64,000 nucleotides of DNA from Devosia lucknowensis (GCF_900177655.1 NZ_FXWK01000001.1:2170001-2234000), one strand, 5' to 3'. Counted from the stretch's first letter, positions 8,086 to 16,784 are shown. Notes: generated by a model not told the origin, from the sequence alone. A program made the numbers and translations.

Positions 8086-8868
8086 ATGGCGGGCCTGCAG
8101 AGGTTTCATGAGTTTAGACTGACCGCGCCAAGTCATGCGTTATTGCGGTCGTCAACGTCATGCACGGGTTGTGGTACCTGGCCCCACGATTTTGTCTCTC
8201 AGAGCGGACTGCCGCTGCCGCATTTCAACGGCGCACCCATCCTGCCCGAAAGGCCTCTGACCGATACTGAACGGGATGCCAAGCGCGTGTTCGATATCGT
8301 GCTTGCGACGCTGGCGCTTGTTGCATTGCTGCCTGTGCTCGCCCTTCTCGCTCTCGCCATCAAGGCGTCAGGTCCTGGCGACGTATTATTCCGGCAAAAG
8401 CGCGAGGGGATTCATGGACGTCCGTTTGAGATCTGGAAATTTCGCACCTTCAACGCCGGCGACATGGATCCAACCGGACTGCAGCAGACCACGGACGGCG
8501 ATCCGCGGGTTTTCCCGCTTGGCCGCATTCTGCGGCGCTACAGCCTCGACGAGCTGCCGCAGCTGATCAACATCCTGCGGGGCGAAATGTCGTTCGTCGG
8601 CCCGCGCCCCCACGTTCCGGGCATGCGCGCCGGCAATGCGGATTACCGAGCCCTCGTACCCCACTATCATCTGCGCCTCAGTGTTCTCCCGGGCCTGACC
8701 GGCTGGGCACAAGCCAATGGACTGCGCGGTGAAATCGCCAGCGCTGCAGCCGCAAGGCGGCGTGTCGACCACGACCTCGCCTATATCCGCAATTTCTCGC
8801 TGTGGCTCGACCTCAGGATCATCCTGATGACAGTCCGGCGCGAGCTTTTTCGACCGTCTGGAAACTGA
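8086..8868 (+). CDS. Undecaprenyl-phosphate sugar phosphotransferase (bacterial sugar transferase)
   Basis: 260 aa. A membrane anchor at about residues 65-88 (FDIVLATLALVALLPVLALL) is followed by the cytoplasmic transferase core: KFRTF, the RRYSLDELPQL catalytic stretch, GEMSFVGPRPH and PGLTGWAQ. This is the PF02397 family, which moves a sugar-1-phosphate from a nucleotide sugar to undecaprenyl phosphate to begin exopolysaccharide or O-antigen repeat synthesis. The first 50 residues are not conserved-looking, and the ATG at 8086 has only a weak ribosome-binding site, so a later start is possible. It heads a short row with rfbC and a broken rfbB. Confidence 0.88.
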   Translation: MAGLQRFHEFRLTAPSHALLRSSTSCTGCGTWPHDFVSQSGLPLPHFNGAPILPERPLTDTERDAKRVFDIVLATLALVALLPVLALLALAIKASGPGDVLFRQKREGIHGRPFEIWKFRTFNAGDMDPTGLQQTTDGDPRVFPLGRILRRYSLDELPQLINILRGEMSFVGPRPHVPGMRAGNADYRALVPHYHLRLSVLPGLTGWAQANGLRGEIASAAAARRRVDHDLAYIRNFSLWLDLRIILMTVRRELFRPSGN

Positions 8869-8904
8869 TCCGCAAGCAATCGATCATCGAGTTCGAGTAC
8901 CGGA

Positions 8905-9474
8905 ATGCGTTCACAAAAACTGGCAATTCCAGATGTTATCGAGCTTCAGCCGACACGGCACGCGGACGAGCGCGGCAATTTTGCCGAGACGTTTCGAGAC
9001 GACTGGTTCTGCTCCAATATTGGCGACCGGCGTTTCATTCAGGAAAACCAGTCCCACACCCTGAGGCGCGGCACCATAAGGGGCCTGCACTTTCAGGCGC
9101 CACCTGCCGCCCAGGGAAAGCTGGTTCAGTGCCTGAGTGGTGCGATTTTCGATGTCGCGGTGGATATCCGGGAGAACTCTGCGACCTATGGCGACTGTGT
9201 CACGCGGATTTTGACGGCGGAGCGCGGTAACCAGCTCTGGGTGCCCGAGGGTTTCCTTCATGGCTTCTGTACCCTCACAGATGACACCGTCGTCGCCTAC
9301 AAGGTCACGGCCTATTACGATCGGTCGGCAGATCGTGGCGTACGCTGGAACGATGCCGATCTCGGGATCGCCTGGCCCGATTGCGTTGAGCCGTCCCTCC
9401 TGTCCGACAAGGACCGACACCTTCCCTGCTTCAGGAAAATGCAGCCCTATTTTACGATAGGGAGTGCAGCATAA
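8905..9474 (+). CDS. rfbC: dTDP-4-dehydrorhamnose 3,5-epimerase
   Basis: 189 aa, full family length. Seen: HADERGNFAETF near the N terminus, NQSHT, the signature RGTIRGLHFQ, KLVQCLSGAIFDVAVDIR, and WVPEGFLHGFCTL, covering the catalytic His (GLHFQ) and cupin core. It catalyses epimerisation at C3 and C5 of dTDP-4-keto-6-deoxyglucose in dTDP-L-rhamnose synthesis. Its TAA shares one base with the ATG of rfbB (TAATG), so the two were a coupled unit. rfbA and rfbD are absent here and rfbB is truncated, so the enzyme may depend on genes elsewhere. Confidence 0.93.
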   Translation: MRSQKLAIPDVIELQPTRHADERGNFAETFRDDWFCSNIGDRRFIQENQSHTLRRGTIRGLHFQAPPAAQGKLVQCLSGAIFDVAVDIRENSATYGDCVTRILTAERGNQLWVPEGFLHGFCTLTDDTVVAYKVTAYYDRSADRGVRWNDADLGIAWPDCVEPSLLSDKDRHLPCFRKMQPYFTIGSAA

Positions 9475-9881
9475 TGCGCGTGCTGGTTACCGGCGGAGCA
9501 GGGTTCATCGGCTCGGCGCTCGTGCGCCATCTGATACGCGACAAGGGCGACACTGTCCTCACGGTAGACAAGCTGACTTATGCGGGATCACTGCGATCCC
9601 TGCGCGACATCGCTGGCCGCCCAGAACACACGTTCGTTCTGGCCGACATCTGCGACCGGTGTGCCATGGACAACATTTTCGCGTCCTTCCGACCCGACAA
9701 GGTGGTGCATCTGGCAGCCGAAAGCCATGTCGATCGGTCCATATCCGATGCCGAAGACTTCATGCGCACCAACGTCATGGGGACGTACAGCCTGCTCGAA
9801 GCTGCAAGAACCTACTACGACAACCTCTCACGCCATGACCAAGAGCGTTTCCGCTTCCTGCATGCCATTTCAAGATCCTGA
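9474..9881 (+). pseudogene. rfbB: dTDP-glucose 4,6-dehydratase, 3'-truncated
   Basis: Codons 1-130 match RfbB: GGAGFIGSALVRHL nucleotide-binding loop, TVDKLTYAGSLRSL, HLAAESHVDRSI, and RFRFLH. At that point intact enzymes continue with the active-site segment ISTDEVYG, but here the frame reads AISRS and stops. Full-length RfbB is about 350 aa; only 135 remain and the catalytic Tyr/Lys and substrate domain are gone. The next gene begins 26 nt on, with no rfbB residue left between, so the rest was deleted rather than frameshifted. It cannot be active as a dehydratase. Confidence 0.85.
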
Positions 9882-9907
9882 CTTGACGAGCAGAGGAGAA
9901 AAACCAG

Positions 9908-10339
9908 ATGCATCGCCGCAATTTCATGAGCCTCGCAGCAGCCGGAACCCTTCTCGGATTTACCGGGCCGGCGTTCGCCGACCTCCCCTCGTTGCGCTTT
10001 CGGGACATGTATGCCCGCGGCAAGGACCTTTCCGATCTGTCGCTGTCACTCCAGGGCCAGCGCATTGCCATGACGGGTTACATGGCGCCCCCGCTCAAGC
10101 CTGAGATCAACTTCTTCGTCCTGACCAAGACACCGATGGCAACCTGCCCATTCTGCGACGACGCTGCGGATTGGCCCAATGATATCGTCCTGTCTTATTT
10201 CGCCGGCGAACAGGCATTCACGCGCTTTTCCAACCTGATCCGGGTGGAAGGGACGTTCGACACCGGTATCAAGACCGACGAGCCCACGGGCTTCGTCAGC
10301 AAGGTGCGGCTGCTCGATACGCGTTATACTGTCCTCTAA
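9908..10339 (+). CDS. Exported protein of a metal-type ABC transporter operon (DUF3299-like)
   Basis: 143 aa with a Tat-like leader (RRNFMSLAAAG ... PAFA; cleavage near residue 25). The mature part has an OB-like pattern (LQGQRIAMTGYMAP) and a CPFC pair in MATCPFCDDAADWP that could bind metal or form a disulfide. Similar short secreted proteins are encoded with zinc-related FtsX/ATPase transporters such as Vibrio ZrgABCDE; the DUF3299 label is by resemblance. An AGAGGAG ribosome-binding site precedes the ATG. It lies 14 nt before the ATPase gene, so one operon is likely. Confidence 0.62.
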   Translation: MHRRNFMSLAAAGTLLGFTGPAFADLPSLRFRDMYARGKDLSDLSLSLQGQRIAMTGYMAPPLKPEINFFVLTKTPMATCPFCDDAADWPNDIVLSYFAGEQAFTRFSNLIRVEGTFDTGIKTDEPTGFVSKVRLLDTRYTVL

Positions 10340-10353
10340 CGCTGGATTTTTGC

Positions 10354-11034
10354 ATGCCGGGACTACCACTTGCCGCTTCCGGCCTGCGCCTTTCCTACGC
10401 GGGTGAAACCGCCGTAGAACTCCCTGAACTCGCGGTCGAGCCCGGAACGCTTGTCGCCCTTGTCGGGCCTTCGGGATCGGGAAAATCAAGCCTGCTCTAT
10501 CTTCTCTCCGGCTTGCTTCGGCCTGATTCCGGCGCGTTCTTCTGGGCCGGTGAAAACATAGCCGCTTTGGGCGAGAGGCACCGCGATCGCTGGCGCCGCC
10601 GACATGCCGGCTTCATCTTCCAGAGTTTTCACCTCATCGAAGAGCTCAGTCCGCTCGACAATGTGCTGGTGCCGCTGTGGTTCGACAGGTTCTCGGCCGC
10701 GTCTGCGCGCCAGCGGGCGCTACAACTACTCGACCGCCTTGCTGTTCCGTCCCGCCGTGCGCAGGTCGCCCTTCTTTCGCGGGGCCAGCAACAACGCGTC
10801 GCCATTGCGCGCGCCCTCATCACGGACCCACAGGTCATCTTTGCGGATGAGCCAACCGCCAGTCTTGATGCCGCATCGGGGGAAGCGGTGATCGACGTGC
10901 TTCGTCAGCTCGCCCAAGAAGATGGCCGGACCGTAGTCGCCGCCACCCACGATCCTGCGGTCAAGTCTGCCGCCCACCTGCTGGTCATGCTCGATCATGG
11001 CCATACCGTCTCGATTGCCAGGAGCCGAACATGA
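10354..11034 (+). CDS. ABC transporter ATP-binding protein (MacB/LolD class)
   Basis: 226 aa. Walker [11 protein letters not shown]-loop FQSFHLIEEL, Walker B VIFADEPTASLD, and switch His in AATHDPAV. The signature appears as [15 protein letters not shown], with Arg replacing the usual second Gly (LSGGQ), a tolerated but notable change. Domain order and size match ATPases that pair with FtsX/MacB-type permeases. It overlaps the permease gene by 4 nt (ATGA). Together they would drive mechanotransmission or transport at the inner membrane. Confidence 0.88.
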   Translation: MPGLPLAASGLRLSYAGETAVELPELAVEPGTLVALVGPSGSGKSSLLYLLSGLLRPDSGAFFWAGENIAALGERHRDRWRRRHAGFIFQSFHLIEELSPLDNVLVPLWFDRFSAASARQRALQLLDRLAVPSRRAQVALLSRGQQQRVAIARALITDPQVIFADEPTASLDAASGEAVIDVLRQLAQEDGRTVVAATHDPAVKSAAHLLVMLDHGHTVSIARSRT

Positions 11035-12278
11035 ACCCCTTCCCTCTCGCTTGGGCGTCGCTCCGCCGCAACAGTTTTACGGCCATCCTCTTTGCAACCA
11101 TTGTCGCGCTTGCCGTGGCCCTTGGTATCGCCATTTCCGCTCAGGAACGCGCTCTTCGCACTGGCAGCGCCCGCGCCGCAGACAAGTTCGACCTGATCGT
11201 CGCCGCGCCTGGCAGCCACAACGACGTCCTGTTTTCGACCGTGTATCTCGACGCCACCGCCGTTGAACTCCTCGACCCTGCCATCACGGCGTTGCTGCTG
11301 GACGACCAAGAGGCAGAGATCGTCGCTCCCATCGGGTTCGGCGATCATATCGAGGGCGCGGCGGTTGTCGGCACGACAGCGGCTTTTGTCGATCATCTCT
11401 CCGGTGGACTGGCGGACGGCCGCCTCTTCGAAAAGGTGGACGAAACGGTCGTCGGCGCCTTGTCTCCACATGCCATCGGCGACAGACTGGAAGTCTCCCA
11501 TTCACATGGTGCAGGTGGCGGTGCCGACGCGGATGTCGCAGCGGACGCCATCGAGGCCGGCGAGGCCGTTCCGGGGGAGGACGACCACCCCACGATTGTC
11601 GTGGTGGGGCGCATGCAGCCAACCGGCACGCCGTGGGATCGGGCAATCGTCGTCCCGATCGAGTACAATTGGGTGGCTCACGGCCTGGGCACCGGACACC
11701 GCCCCGACGACACCCATATCGGCCCTCCTTTCGATCAGGAGGCACTGCCCGGCGTACCGGCCGTGGTGGTCAAGCCCACCGACGTGGCGGCTGCCTATGG
11801 CCTGCGCAACGCTTACCGCACACCGCAATCCACTGCGTTCTTTCCAGCCGAAGTTCTGGTGGAACTCTATGGCCTGCTCGGCAATGCAACCGCGATCATG
11901 GGGGCCCTGACCCTGGCGGCTCAAGGTCTGGTGGTAGCCGCAATCCTGGCGGGTGTGGTCGCCATTCTCGACCTGCAGCGTCAGCGCTTTGCCGTGCTGC
12001 GCGCCCTTGGCGCCTCGCCGATCTTTATCTGCGCCACTGTGTGGGTTTACGTCGCCACCATCGTGCTGGGCGGTGCTCTTGTCGGGCTCTGTTTTGGTTG
12101 GGGTCTGGCAGCTGTCGTGTCCGACTTCATCGCCCAATCCACCGGCGTGTCGATGCGCGCCGAAATCGGTGCGCGCGAACTTTCGCTGGTCAGCACGATA
12201 GTGGGCATCGGGCTGGTTCTTGCACTGGTGCCGGCGATGATAATCTATCGCCGGCCCGTGGTCGAAGCGCTACGCTGA
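11031..12278 (+). CDS. FtsX-family ABC permease with His/Asp-rich periplasmic loop
   Basis: 415 aa. One N-terminal membrane helix (about residues 13-34), a large periplasmic domain, then three C-terminal helices (about 283-308, 335-362, 385-405) with the FtsX-type ending VPAMIIYRRPVVEALR. In the periplasmic domain around residues 158-190 there is a run rich in His, Asp and Gly (SHSHGAGGGADADVAADAIE, then EDDHP) that looks like a metal-binding insert. With the ATPase it forms a Type VII-like unit. The metal-rich loop and neighbours suggest zinc or another divalent metal; this is inferred from composition. Confidence 0.85.
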   Translation: MNPFPLAWASLRRNSFTAILFATIVALAVALGIAISAQERALRTGSARAADKFDLIVAAPGSHNDVLFSTVYLDATAVELLDPAITALLLDDQEAEIVAPIGFGDHIEGAAVVGTTAAFVDHLSGGLADGRLFEKVDETVVGALSPHAIGDRLEVSHSHGAGGGADADVAADAIEAGEAVPGEDDHPTIVVVGRMQPTGTPWDRAIVVPIEYNWVAHGLGTGHRPDDTHIGPPFDQEALPGVPAVVVKPTDVAAAYGLRNAYRTPQSTAFFPAEVLVELYGLLGNATAIMGALTLAAQGLVVAAILAGVVAILDLQRQRFAVLRALGASPIFICATVWVYVATIVLGGALVGLCFGWGLAAVVSDFIAQSTGVSMRAEIGARELSLVSTIVGIGLVLALVPAMIIYRRPVVEALR

Positions 12279-12284
12279 ATCCTC

Positions 12285-12776
12285 TCAGTGGCTGTGACCC
12301 GCATGGCTGTGCGCAGTGGCTCCGGCGGGTTGCACCTCGACACTCATCTCGAGTTCGCCACTGCCAAGCAGCAGGTGAAGGTGCACCTCCTGCCCTTCCA
12401 CCAAATCGAAGTGGAGGTCGTTAAGGCGCAGTCCGAGCCCTCCTGGATCGAATGCCATTGTGCCGCCAGGGATCGAATAAGCCCCGACAGGCTGGTACGA
12501 GCGCGTGCCATCAGCGGCCATCGATGCTCCAACAACGTCCACAGTCGCGGCAGCCTCCGACTCTCCGCCCCGGAGCAGAACCGCCTCGCCGCCGTTCTCC
12601 ACTTCGAAGAACACAACAGCATCCTCGCCGGCCCGCGCTGGCATCGTCCAGGCATGCAGCACGACGAGTTCGCCAATGCTGGCGACATGCTCACCATGGG
12701 CATGAGACTCTGCACCAACGTCGATTGTCGCAAGGATGAAAAATGGAAAGGCGAGGAGCGAAGAAAATCTGAGCAC
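12285..12776 (-). CDS. PCuAC-like periplasmic protein lacking the copper motif, His-rich ends
   Basis: 163 aa from a GTG start, with a signal peptide (LRFSSLLAFPFFILATIDVGA). The body follows the copper chaperone PCu(A)C pattern (LHAWTMPARAGEDAVVFFEVENG fold, GG...L..L). The copper ligands of the family (His and Met of H-x10-M-x21-H-x-M) are not kept: GTRSYQPV stands where GVMKM is usual and GGLGLRL where GG.HIML is usual. Instead both ends are His-rich (SHAHGEH after the signal peptide, AHSHAGHSH at the C terminus). It is convergent with the permease (7 nt between stops). A role in binding zinc or another metal for that transporter is inferred. Confidence 0.7.
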   Translation of the reverse strand: MLRFSSLLAFPFFILATIDVGAESHAHGEHVASIGELVVLHAWTMPARAGEDAVVFFEVENGGEAVLLRGGESEAAATVDVVGASMAADGTRSYQPVGAYSIPGGTMAFDPGGLGLRLNDLHFDLVEGQEVHLHLLLGSGELEMSVEVQPAGATAHSHAGHSH

Positions 12777-12896
12777 GGTCGGTTCTCACGAGGATAAAAT
12801 CCAAGCGTACCCGACTTGCGCAACACAATGACGACAGGGGTCATCCACATCCGTCGCGCCTCGACAGCAGAATGCAGAACTGTGTGTGTGAAAGAA

Positions 12897-12973
12897 TGGC
12901 GCGCCCGAAGAGATTCGAACTCCTGACCCCCAGATTCGTAGTCTGGTGCTCTATCCAGCTGAGCTACGGGCGC
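12897..12973 (-). tRNA. tRNA-Arg (anticodon ACG)
   Basis: On the minus strand a full cloverleaf is seen: acceptor GCGCCCG / CGGGCGC, D arm with TAGCTCAGCTGGATAGAGC, anticodon stem CCAGA / TCTGG with loop CTACGAA (ACG), and T arm GGTTCGAATC-like (AGGAGTTCGAATCTCTT). The CCA end is encoded. Length is 77 nt with CCA. It decodes CGN Arg codons after A34-to-inosine editing. Confidence 0.96.
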
Positions 12974-13098
12974 GCATGCCGACCAAGCGGCGAACTTCAT
13001 TTGATCGGTGCGTCTTGGCGCTTCCGATCGAAGCGGGGCAACCCATACATGGGCATATTGGGCAATGCAAGCGGGTCGTGGCGATTTTTGTGGAACGA

Positions 13099-14520
13099 TC
13101 AGTCGAGAGGCCCGCGCCATGGGAGCGCGATGTCGAACTGGGTCCCGGAACCTGTTTCGGCGAGGGTCAGGGTTCCCCCATGCGCCTCGACGATTTCCCG
13201 GGCGATGGCGAGACCCAACCCAGTTCCCCCCGACCGCGCCGAGCCTTCGAACGCCACGAAAAGTTTGGCTCTTGCGCGTGGTGCGAGACCAGGTCCGTTG
13301 TCTCGCACGGAGATGATGAGTTTACCGTCACCCACCCGCGTTTCGACGGCAATGATAGCCTGTTCGGTCTGGGCGGCCTCGAGCGCCTCGCGGGCATTCT
13401 TGATCAGGTTGACCAGAACCCGGCCCATCTGTCCCGGGTCGATGTCGACAAAAAGCTCCGGGTCGATGTCGTTCTGGAATGTCACCAGGGGGTGCCCAGC
13501 GACCCGCGCCTCGAATGCCGCATCTTCCACGAGATCGTATAGGCCGACACTGCTGAATTGCGGCACGGTCGTCGTTTCCCGCCCGTAGTCGAGCACGGAC
13601 TGTACGAACCCCGTCGCCCTGTCGAGCGTGTTGACCAGCCGGGGCGCAAGTCGCTGCACCTTGGGGTCATCGAGGGTTGCCACCTGGTCCGACAACAATT
13701 GCGCCGAAGTCAGCGTATTGCGCAGGTCGTGATTGATCTTCGCCACCGCAAGGCCGAGATCGGCCAGGTGACGACGCTGGCGCAGCATGGAAAAAAGGTC
13801 GCTCTCCATGTCCGCCAGCTCGCGCTCCAGAATGCCGATCTCGTCCCGCCGTCTCGTGGGCGTGAGAATCAGCGAGCCATTCTCCGGCGCCTTTCTGAAG
13901 GCCAGCATGTTGTTGGTCATGCGCAGCACGGGATCGATGAACAGGCGACTGACGAGAACGTAGAGCACGAACGCGGTGACCGCCGCGATCCCAAGGGAAA
14001 CCAGGGCAATGGATCGGGAATAGTCCAGCATGTCGCGCCGCAGCGGAGTTTCGGGCATCAGGAGCTCGACGAGGCTCTCGTCGGTGTCGCCGGCTCCCAC
14101 GACGCGCAAGGTACGCCCCGGCCCGGCGAACAACGTGTCGAGAGCGCCAAGGACCTGTGTCGGCAAATCCCTTAGCCGCAGGTCGGCGGTAACGACGACA
14201 TCCGGGATGATCGGATCGGTCAACTCGATCAGCTGGCTTTGTCCCTCGCGCCGATAGACGATGGCATGGGCGCCGGCGGAGTTGAGCAATCGATCGGTGA
14301 GGTTGCGCGGCAGTGCCATCACGTCGGGAACGGCATCGAGAACCCGCGCAGCCACGATACCGACCCGCAGACGGTCTTCGAGCCATGTGGCTCGAAAGCT
14401 CGCCAGCGATGGCAGATAGACGACGATCTCCACAAGCAGGATCACCCCGATGATCGTGGCGATCAGTTTGCTCGAGAGGCCAGAAAATCGACCGGTCATG
14501 ACGCTGGGCTGGTCTTTCAT
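13099..14520 (-). CDS. Sensor histidine kinase, two-span membrane type
   Basis: 473 aa. First span at about residues 18-38, second at about 173-195, followed by a HAMP-like linker (SRLFIDPVLRMTNNM ... DEIGILERELADME). The phospho-acceptor is about His264 in AVAKINHDLRNTLTS. The ATPase has N box NLIKNAREALE, G1 DNGPGLAP and G2 GGTGLGLAIAREIVEAHGG. The INHDLRN form of the H box is usual for a subset of rhizobial kinases. No response regulator gene is next to it. It lies 51 nt downstream of the flavoprotein gene on the same strand. Confidence 0.9.
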   Translation of the reverse strand: MKDQPSVMTGRFSGLSSKLIATIIGVILLVEIVVYLPSLASFRATWLEDRLRVGIVAARVLDAVPDVMALPRNLTDRLLNSAGAHAIVYRREGQSQLIELTDPIIPDVVVTADLRLRDLPTQVLGALDTLFAGPGRTLRVVGAGDTDESLVELLMPETPLRRDMLDYSRSIALVSLGIAAVTAFVLYVLVSRLFIDPVLRMTNNMLAFRKAPENGSLILTPTRRRDEIGILERELADMESDLFSMLRQRRHLADLGLAVAKINHDLRNTLTSAQLLSDQVATLDDPKVQRLAPRLVNTLDRATGFVQSVLDYGRETTTVPQFSSVGLYDLVEDAAFEARVAGHPLVTFQNDIDPELFVDIDPGQMGRVLVNLIKNAREALEAAQTEQAIIAVETRVGDGKLIISVRDNGPGLAPRARAKLFVAFEGSARSGGTGLGLAIAREIVEAHGGTLTLAETGSGTQFDIALPWRGPLD

Positions 14521-14571
14521 CGAGACGATCCTAAGCCGTTCGCTGTCCGGCGTCAGCAGTTTAGGCCGACA

Positions 14572-15999
14572 CTAACGTCGCAGCATCCGCATCACGGCGC
14601 TGGAGCGCTTTCTTGCTGAAGCAACGACTTGAGGCGCCGATCGGTTTTCCGAAAGCGTGACAAGGCTGGACAAGAGACTGGGGCGCGGCAGCGGCATCCC
14701 CGCCAACGCCTCGAACGGCAGCCCCTGATCCATCGCCAGCGAGAGGACGCCAGCCAGATCCTGTGCACCGCTTCCGACAAGGCTCGCACCGGCAATGCGC
14801 CCTTTGGGATTGAGGATGACCTTGATCAGCCCACCACTTTCGCCCTGACTACGGATCTGGGCGTTTTCGGCCAGATTGGCCCGCAGGATCGAGTATCCCG
14901 CAGGCAGATCGCCTGAGACATGCTGCCCGATTTGCACGAGGGCGGGAGACGTCGGCACGATCCGAGGCTGTGCTCCAGATCGATTCTGGTTCGATCCGAT
15001 CACCACAGCGTCGACCACGGCTCGCCCATGAGCGAGAGCATGTTGCCACTGGTTGAGGCCGGCCGCCGCGCCAACGACCCTGACCTTGCGATTGCTTGTC
15101 TGTCCCAGGTCCCCGGACGCGTAGAGGCCGCCCTGCCCTTTGAGAGCCCGTATGTTGCCAGCATCGAGATTCAGGTCCGCCAATTCTGCGGCCTGACCAT
15201 TGGCGACCAGGATGTGGGAAAGATCGAGCGTGAGCTCGCTACCATCGGCAAGAGCGACGGTCGCACCGATCCCCTGCGATCGCGGCTGGATGGCGCTGAC
15301 GCTGGCACCATCAAGCAGGCTCACACCGTCCTCGCGAAGAAAATGCGACCATATGGCAGCGGCCTCGGCATCGAAGCCAGCCAGTGCCTGCCCTTGCGGC
15401 ACCACCGTAACCTCGGACCCCAGCCGCCGATATGCCTGGGCCAGCGCCAGACCTTCCGGATCGTTGCCGATCACGAGGAGATGCGTGAGCTTTCGCGTGT
15501 TGTCTATAAGGGTATCGAGCGTGAAAAATCCGGCTTCCTCAAGTCCGGCCACGGCGGGGATAAGGCTCGTTTCTCCCAACGCGAGCACGGTTGCCTGTGG
15601 CTTGACGAGCACGTCACCCACGGCCAGCGTCGCCGCGTCGACAAAGTGAGCAGCACCTGCAAACACTGAGATACCGAGGCCCTTCAGTCGATCGACACCG
15701 TCGAGCACGGCCTGATCCTCGGCGACCTGCTGCGCACGCTCGAGTACCGCCTTGATACTGATCTTGGGAGCCGCGGCCGACACCCCAACGGCCCCGGCGG
15801 TCCGGATCGCATGCGCACGCCTTGCGCTCTCTATTATGGAGGCGACGACCAGATCGCGCTGTGGCGCATCGCCGGGTTCTTCAAAGCCGCGGTCCACCAG
15901 CGTCACCTCGGCGCCGAGCCTGCGCGCATATTGCGCCAGAGCCAGTCCGAGAGCGCCAGCGCCGACGACGCACAGCTCGGGTCGTGAAATCTCAGCCAT
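14572..15999 (-). CDS. Dihydrolipoamide-dehydrogenase-like flavoprotein without redox cysteines
   Basis: 475 aa with the class I pyridine-nucleotide disulfide oxidoreductase layout. FAD-binding GAGALGLALAQYARRLGAEV is at residues 13-32, the second Rossmann motif VIGNDPEGLALAQAYRRLG near 185, FAD-contact GLYASGDLGQ near 295, and a dimerisation domain follows. The active disulfide C-x4-C (GGTCxNxGCxPSK) is replaced by DAPQRDLVVASIIES, and the C-terminal His-Glu pair of the family is missing (MPLPRPSLLSSLVTLSE). It can probably bind FAD but cannot work by the disulfide mechanism. It is divergent from rpmH. The function is unknown. Confidence 0.8.
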   Translation of the reverse strand: MAEISRPELCVVGAGALGLALAQYARRLGAEVTLVDRGFEEPGDAPQRDLVVASIIESARRAHAIRTAGAVGVSAAAPKISIKAVLERAQQVAEDQAVLDGVDRLKGLGISVFAGAAHFVDAATLAVGDVLVKPQATVLALGETSLIPAVAGLEEAGFFTLDTLIDNTRKLTHLLVIGNDPEGLALAQAYRRLGSEVTVVPQGQALAGFDAEAAAIWSHFLREDGVSLLDGASVSAIQPRSQGIGATVALADGSELTLDLSHILVANGQAAELADLNLDAGNIRALKGQGGLYASGDLGQTSNRKVRVVGAAAGLNQWQHALAHGRAVVDAVVIGSNQNRSGAQPRIVPTSPALVQIGQHVSGDLPAGYSILRANLAENAQIRSQGESGGLIKVILNPKGRIAGASLVGSGAQDLAGVLSLAMDQGLPFEALAGMPLPRPSLLSSLVTLSENRSAPQVVASARKRSSAVMRMLRR

Positions 16000-16094
16000 G
16001 TCCGCCTGAGGCTTGAATGAATGCTGTTCCTTATGCGAGGGAATGCGGAGCTTGACAACTGGTGCGCAAGGCGTGTTCGAGCCGCCAAGGCGCG

Positions 16095-16123
16095 TTGACT
16101 TGCGAGACTCTTTTCCCTATAGA
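16095..16123 (+). promoter_or_regulatory. Sigma-70-type promoter of rpmH
   Basis: TTGACT (16095-16100) and TATAGA (16118-16123) separated by exactly 17 nt, about 100 nt before the rpmH start. This is close to the alphaproteobacterial housekeeping consensus, and fits strong transcription of a ribosomal protein operon. Confidence 0.7.
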
Positions 16124-16226
16124 CGCCACCAACCCGGAAGACGGTGCATCTGTCAGCCGTCACAACTATTTCTGCTTTCAAGCAGCACCAAACGAGAGGA
16201 ACCGTGCGACAGCGCGGTCTGATGTC

Positions 16227-16361
16227 ATGAAGCGTACATACCAGCCCTCCAAGCTCGTGCGTGCCCGTCGTCACGGTTTCCGTGCCCGTATGGCCACCAA
16301 GGACGGTCGTATCATTCTGAACCGCCGCCGCGCGCTCGGCCGCAAGAAGCTTTCGGCCTAA
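16227..16361 (+). CDS. rpmH: 50S ribosomal protein L34
   Basis: 44 aa, the usual length. The sequence begins [20 protein letters not shown] and has the L34 core [20 protein letters not shown]. It is a small basic protein of the large ribosomal subunit. It is followed 15 nt later by rnpA, the universal order, and preceded by a sigma-70-like promoter. Confidence 0.98.
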   Translation: MKRTYQPSKLVRARRHGFRARMATKDGRIILNRRRALGRKKLSA

Positions 16362-16376
16362 GGGATTGTTGGCCGG

Positions 16377-16784
16377 ATGACGGCCGATGTCTCTTCGCCA
16401 GACGCTCCGATTCGTCGTCTCAAGCGGCGTTCACAGTTTTTGAGGGCTGCCCGGGGCAATCGCGCCGGGCGCTCTGCGTTTGGACTGCAGGTCATCCCCA
16501 GCCCGGATAGCGAAGCCGGCGTGGGTTTTACCGTGACCAAGAAAGTTGGGAATTCCCCAGAGCGCAACCGCATGAAACGGCGGCTCCGGGCTGCTGCGGC
16601 AGCTTGCGCGCGTGACTTTGTGCCCGGACATGACTATGTCCTCTTGGCGCGGCGCGAAGCTCTCAGCCAACCCTTCGAAAAGATGGTCGCTGATCTGACC
16701 GGCCTCATCGCTCGCGTGCATGACACCCGGTCAGGCGACAATCGAAATTCTACCGGCCGCGGCCAACGGAACCCGAGACAATGA
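16377..16784 (+). CDS. rnpA: Ribonuclease P protein component
   Basis: 135 aa. Conserved features: LKRRSQFLRAARGNR at the N terminus and the RNR signature in KVGNSPERNRMKRRLR. The protein binds the RNase P RNA and helps process tRNA 5' ends. It begins 15 nt after rpmH and overlaps yidC by 4 nt (ATGA), which suggests translational coupling. The C-terminal 20 residues (TRSGDNRNSTGRG) are low-complexity. Confidence 0.95.
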   Translation: MTADVSSPDAPIRRLKRRSQFLRAARGNRAGRSAFGLQVIPSPDSEAGVGFTVTKKVGNSPERNRMKRRLRAAAAACARDFVPGHDYVLLARREALSQPFEKMVADLTGLIARVHDTRSGDNRNSTGRGQRNPRQ

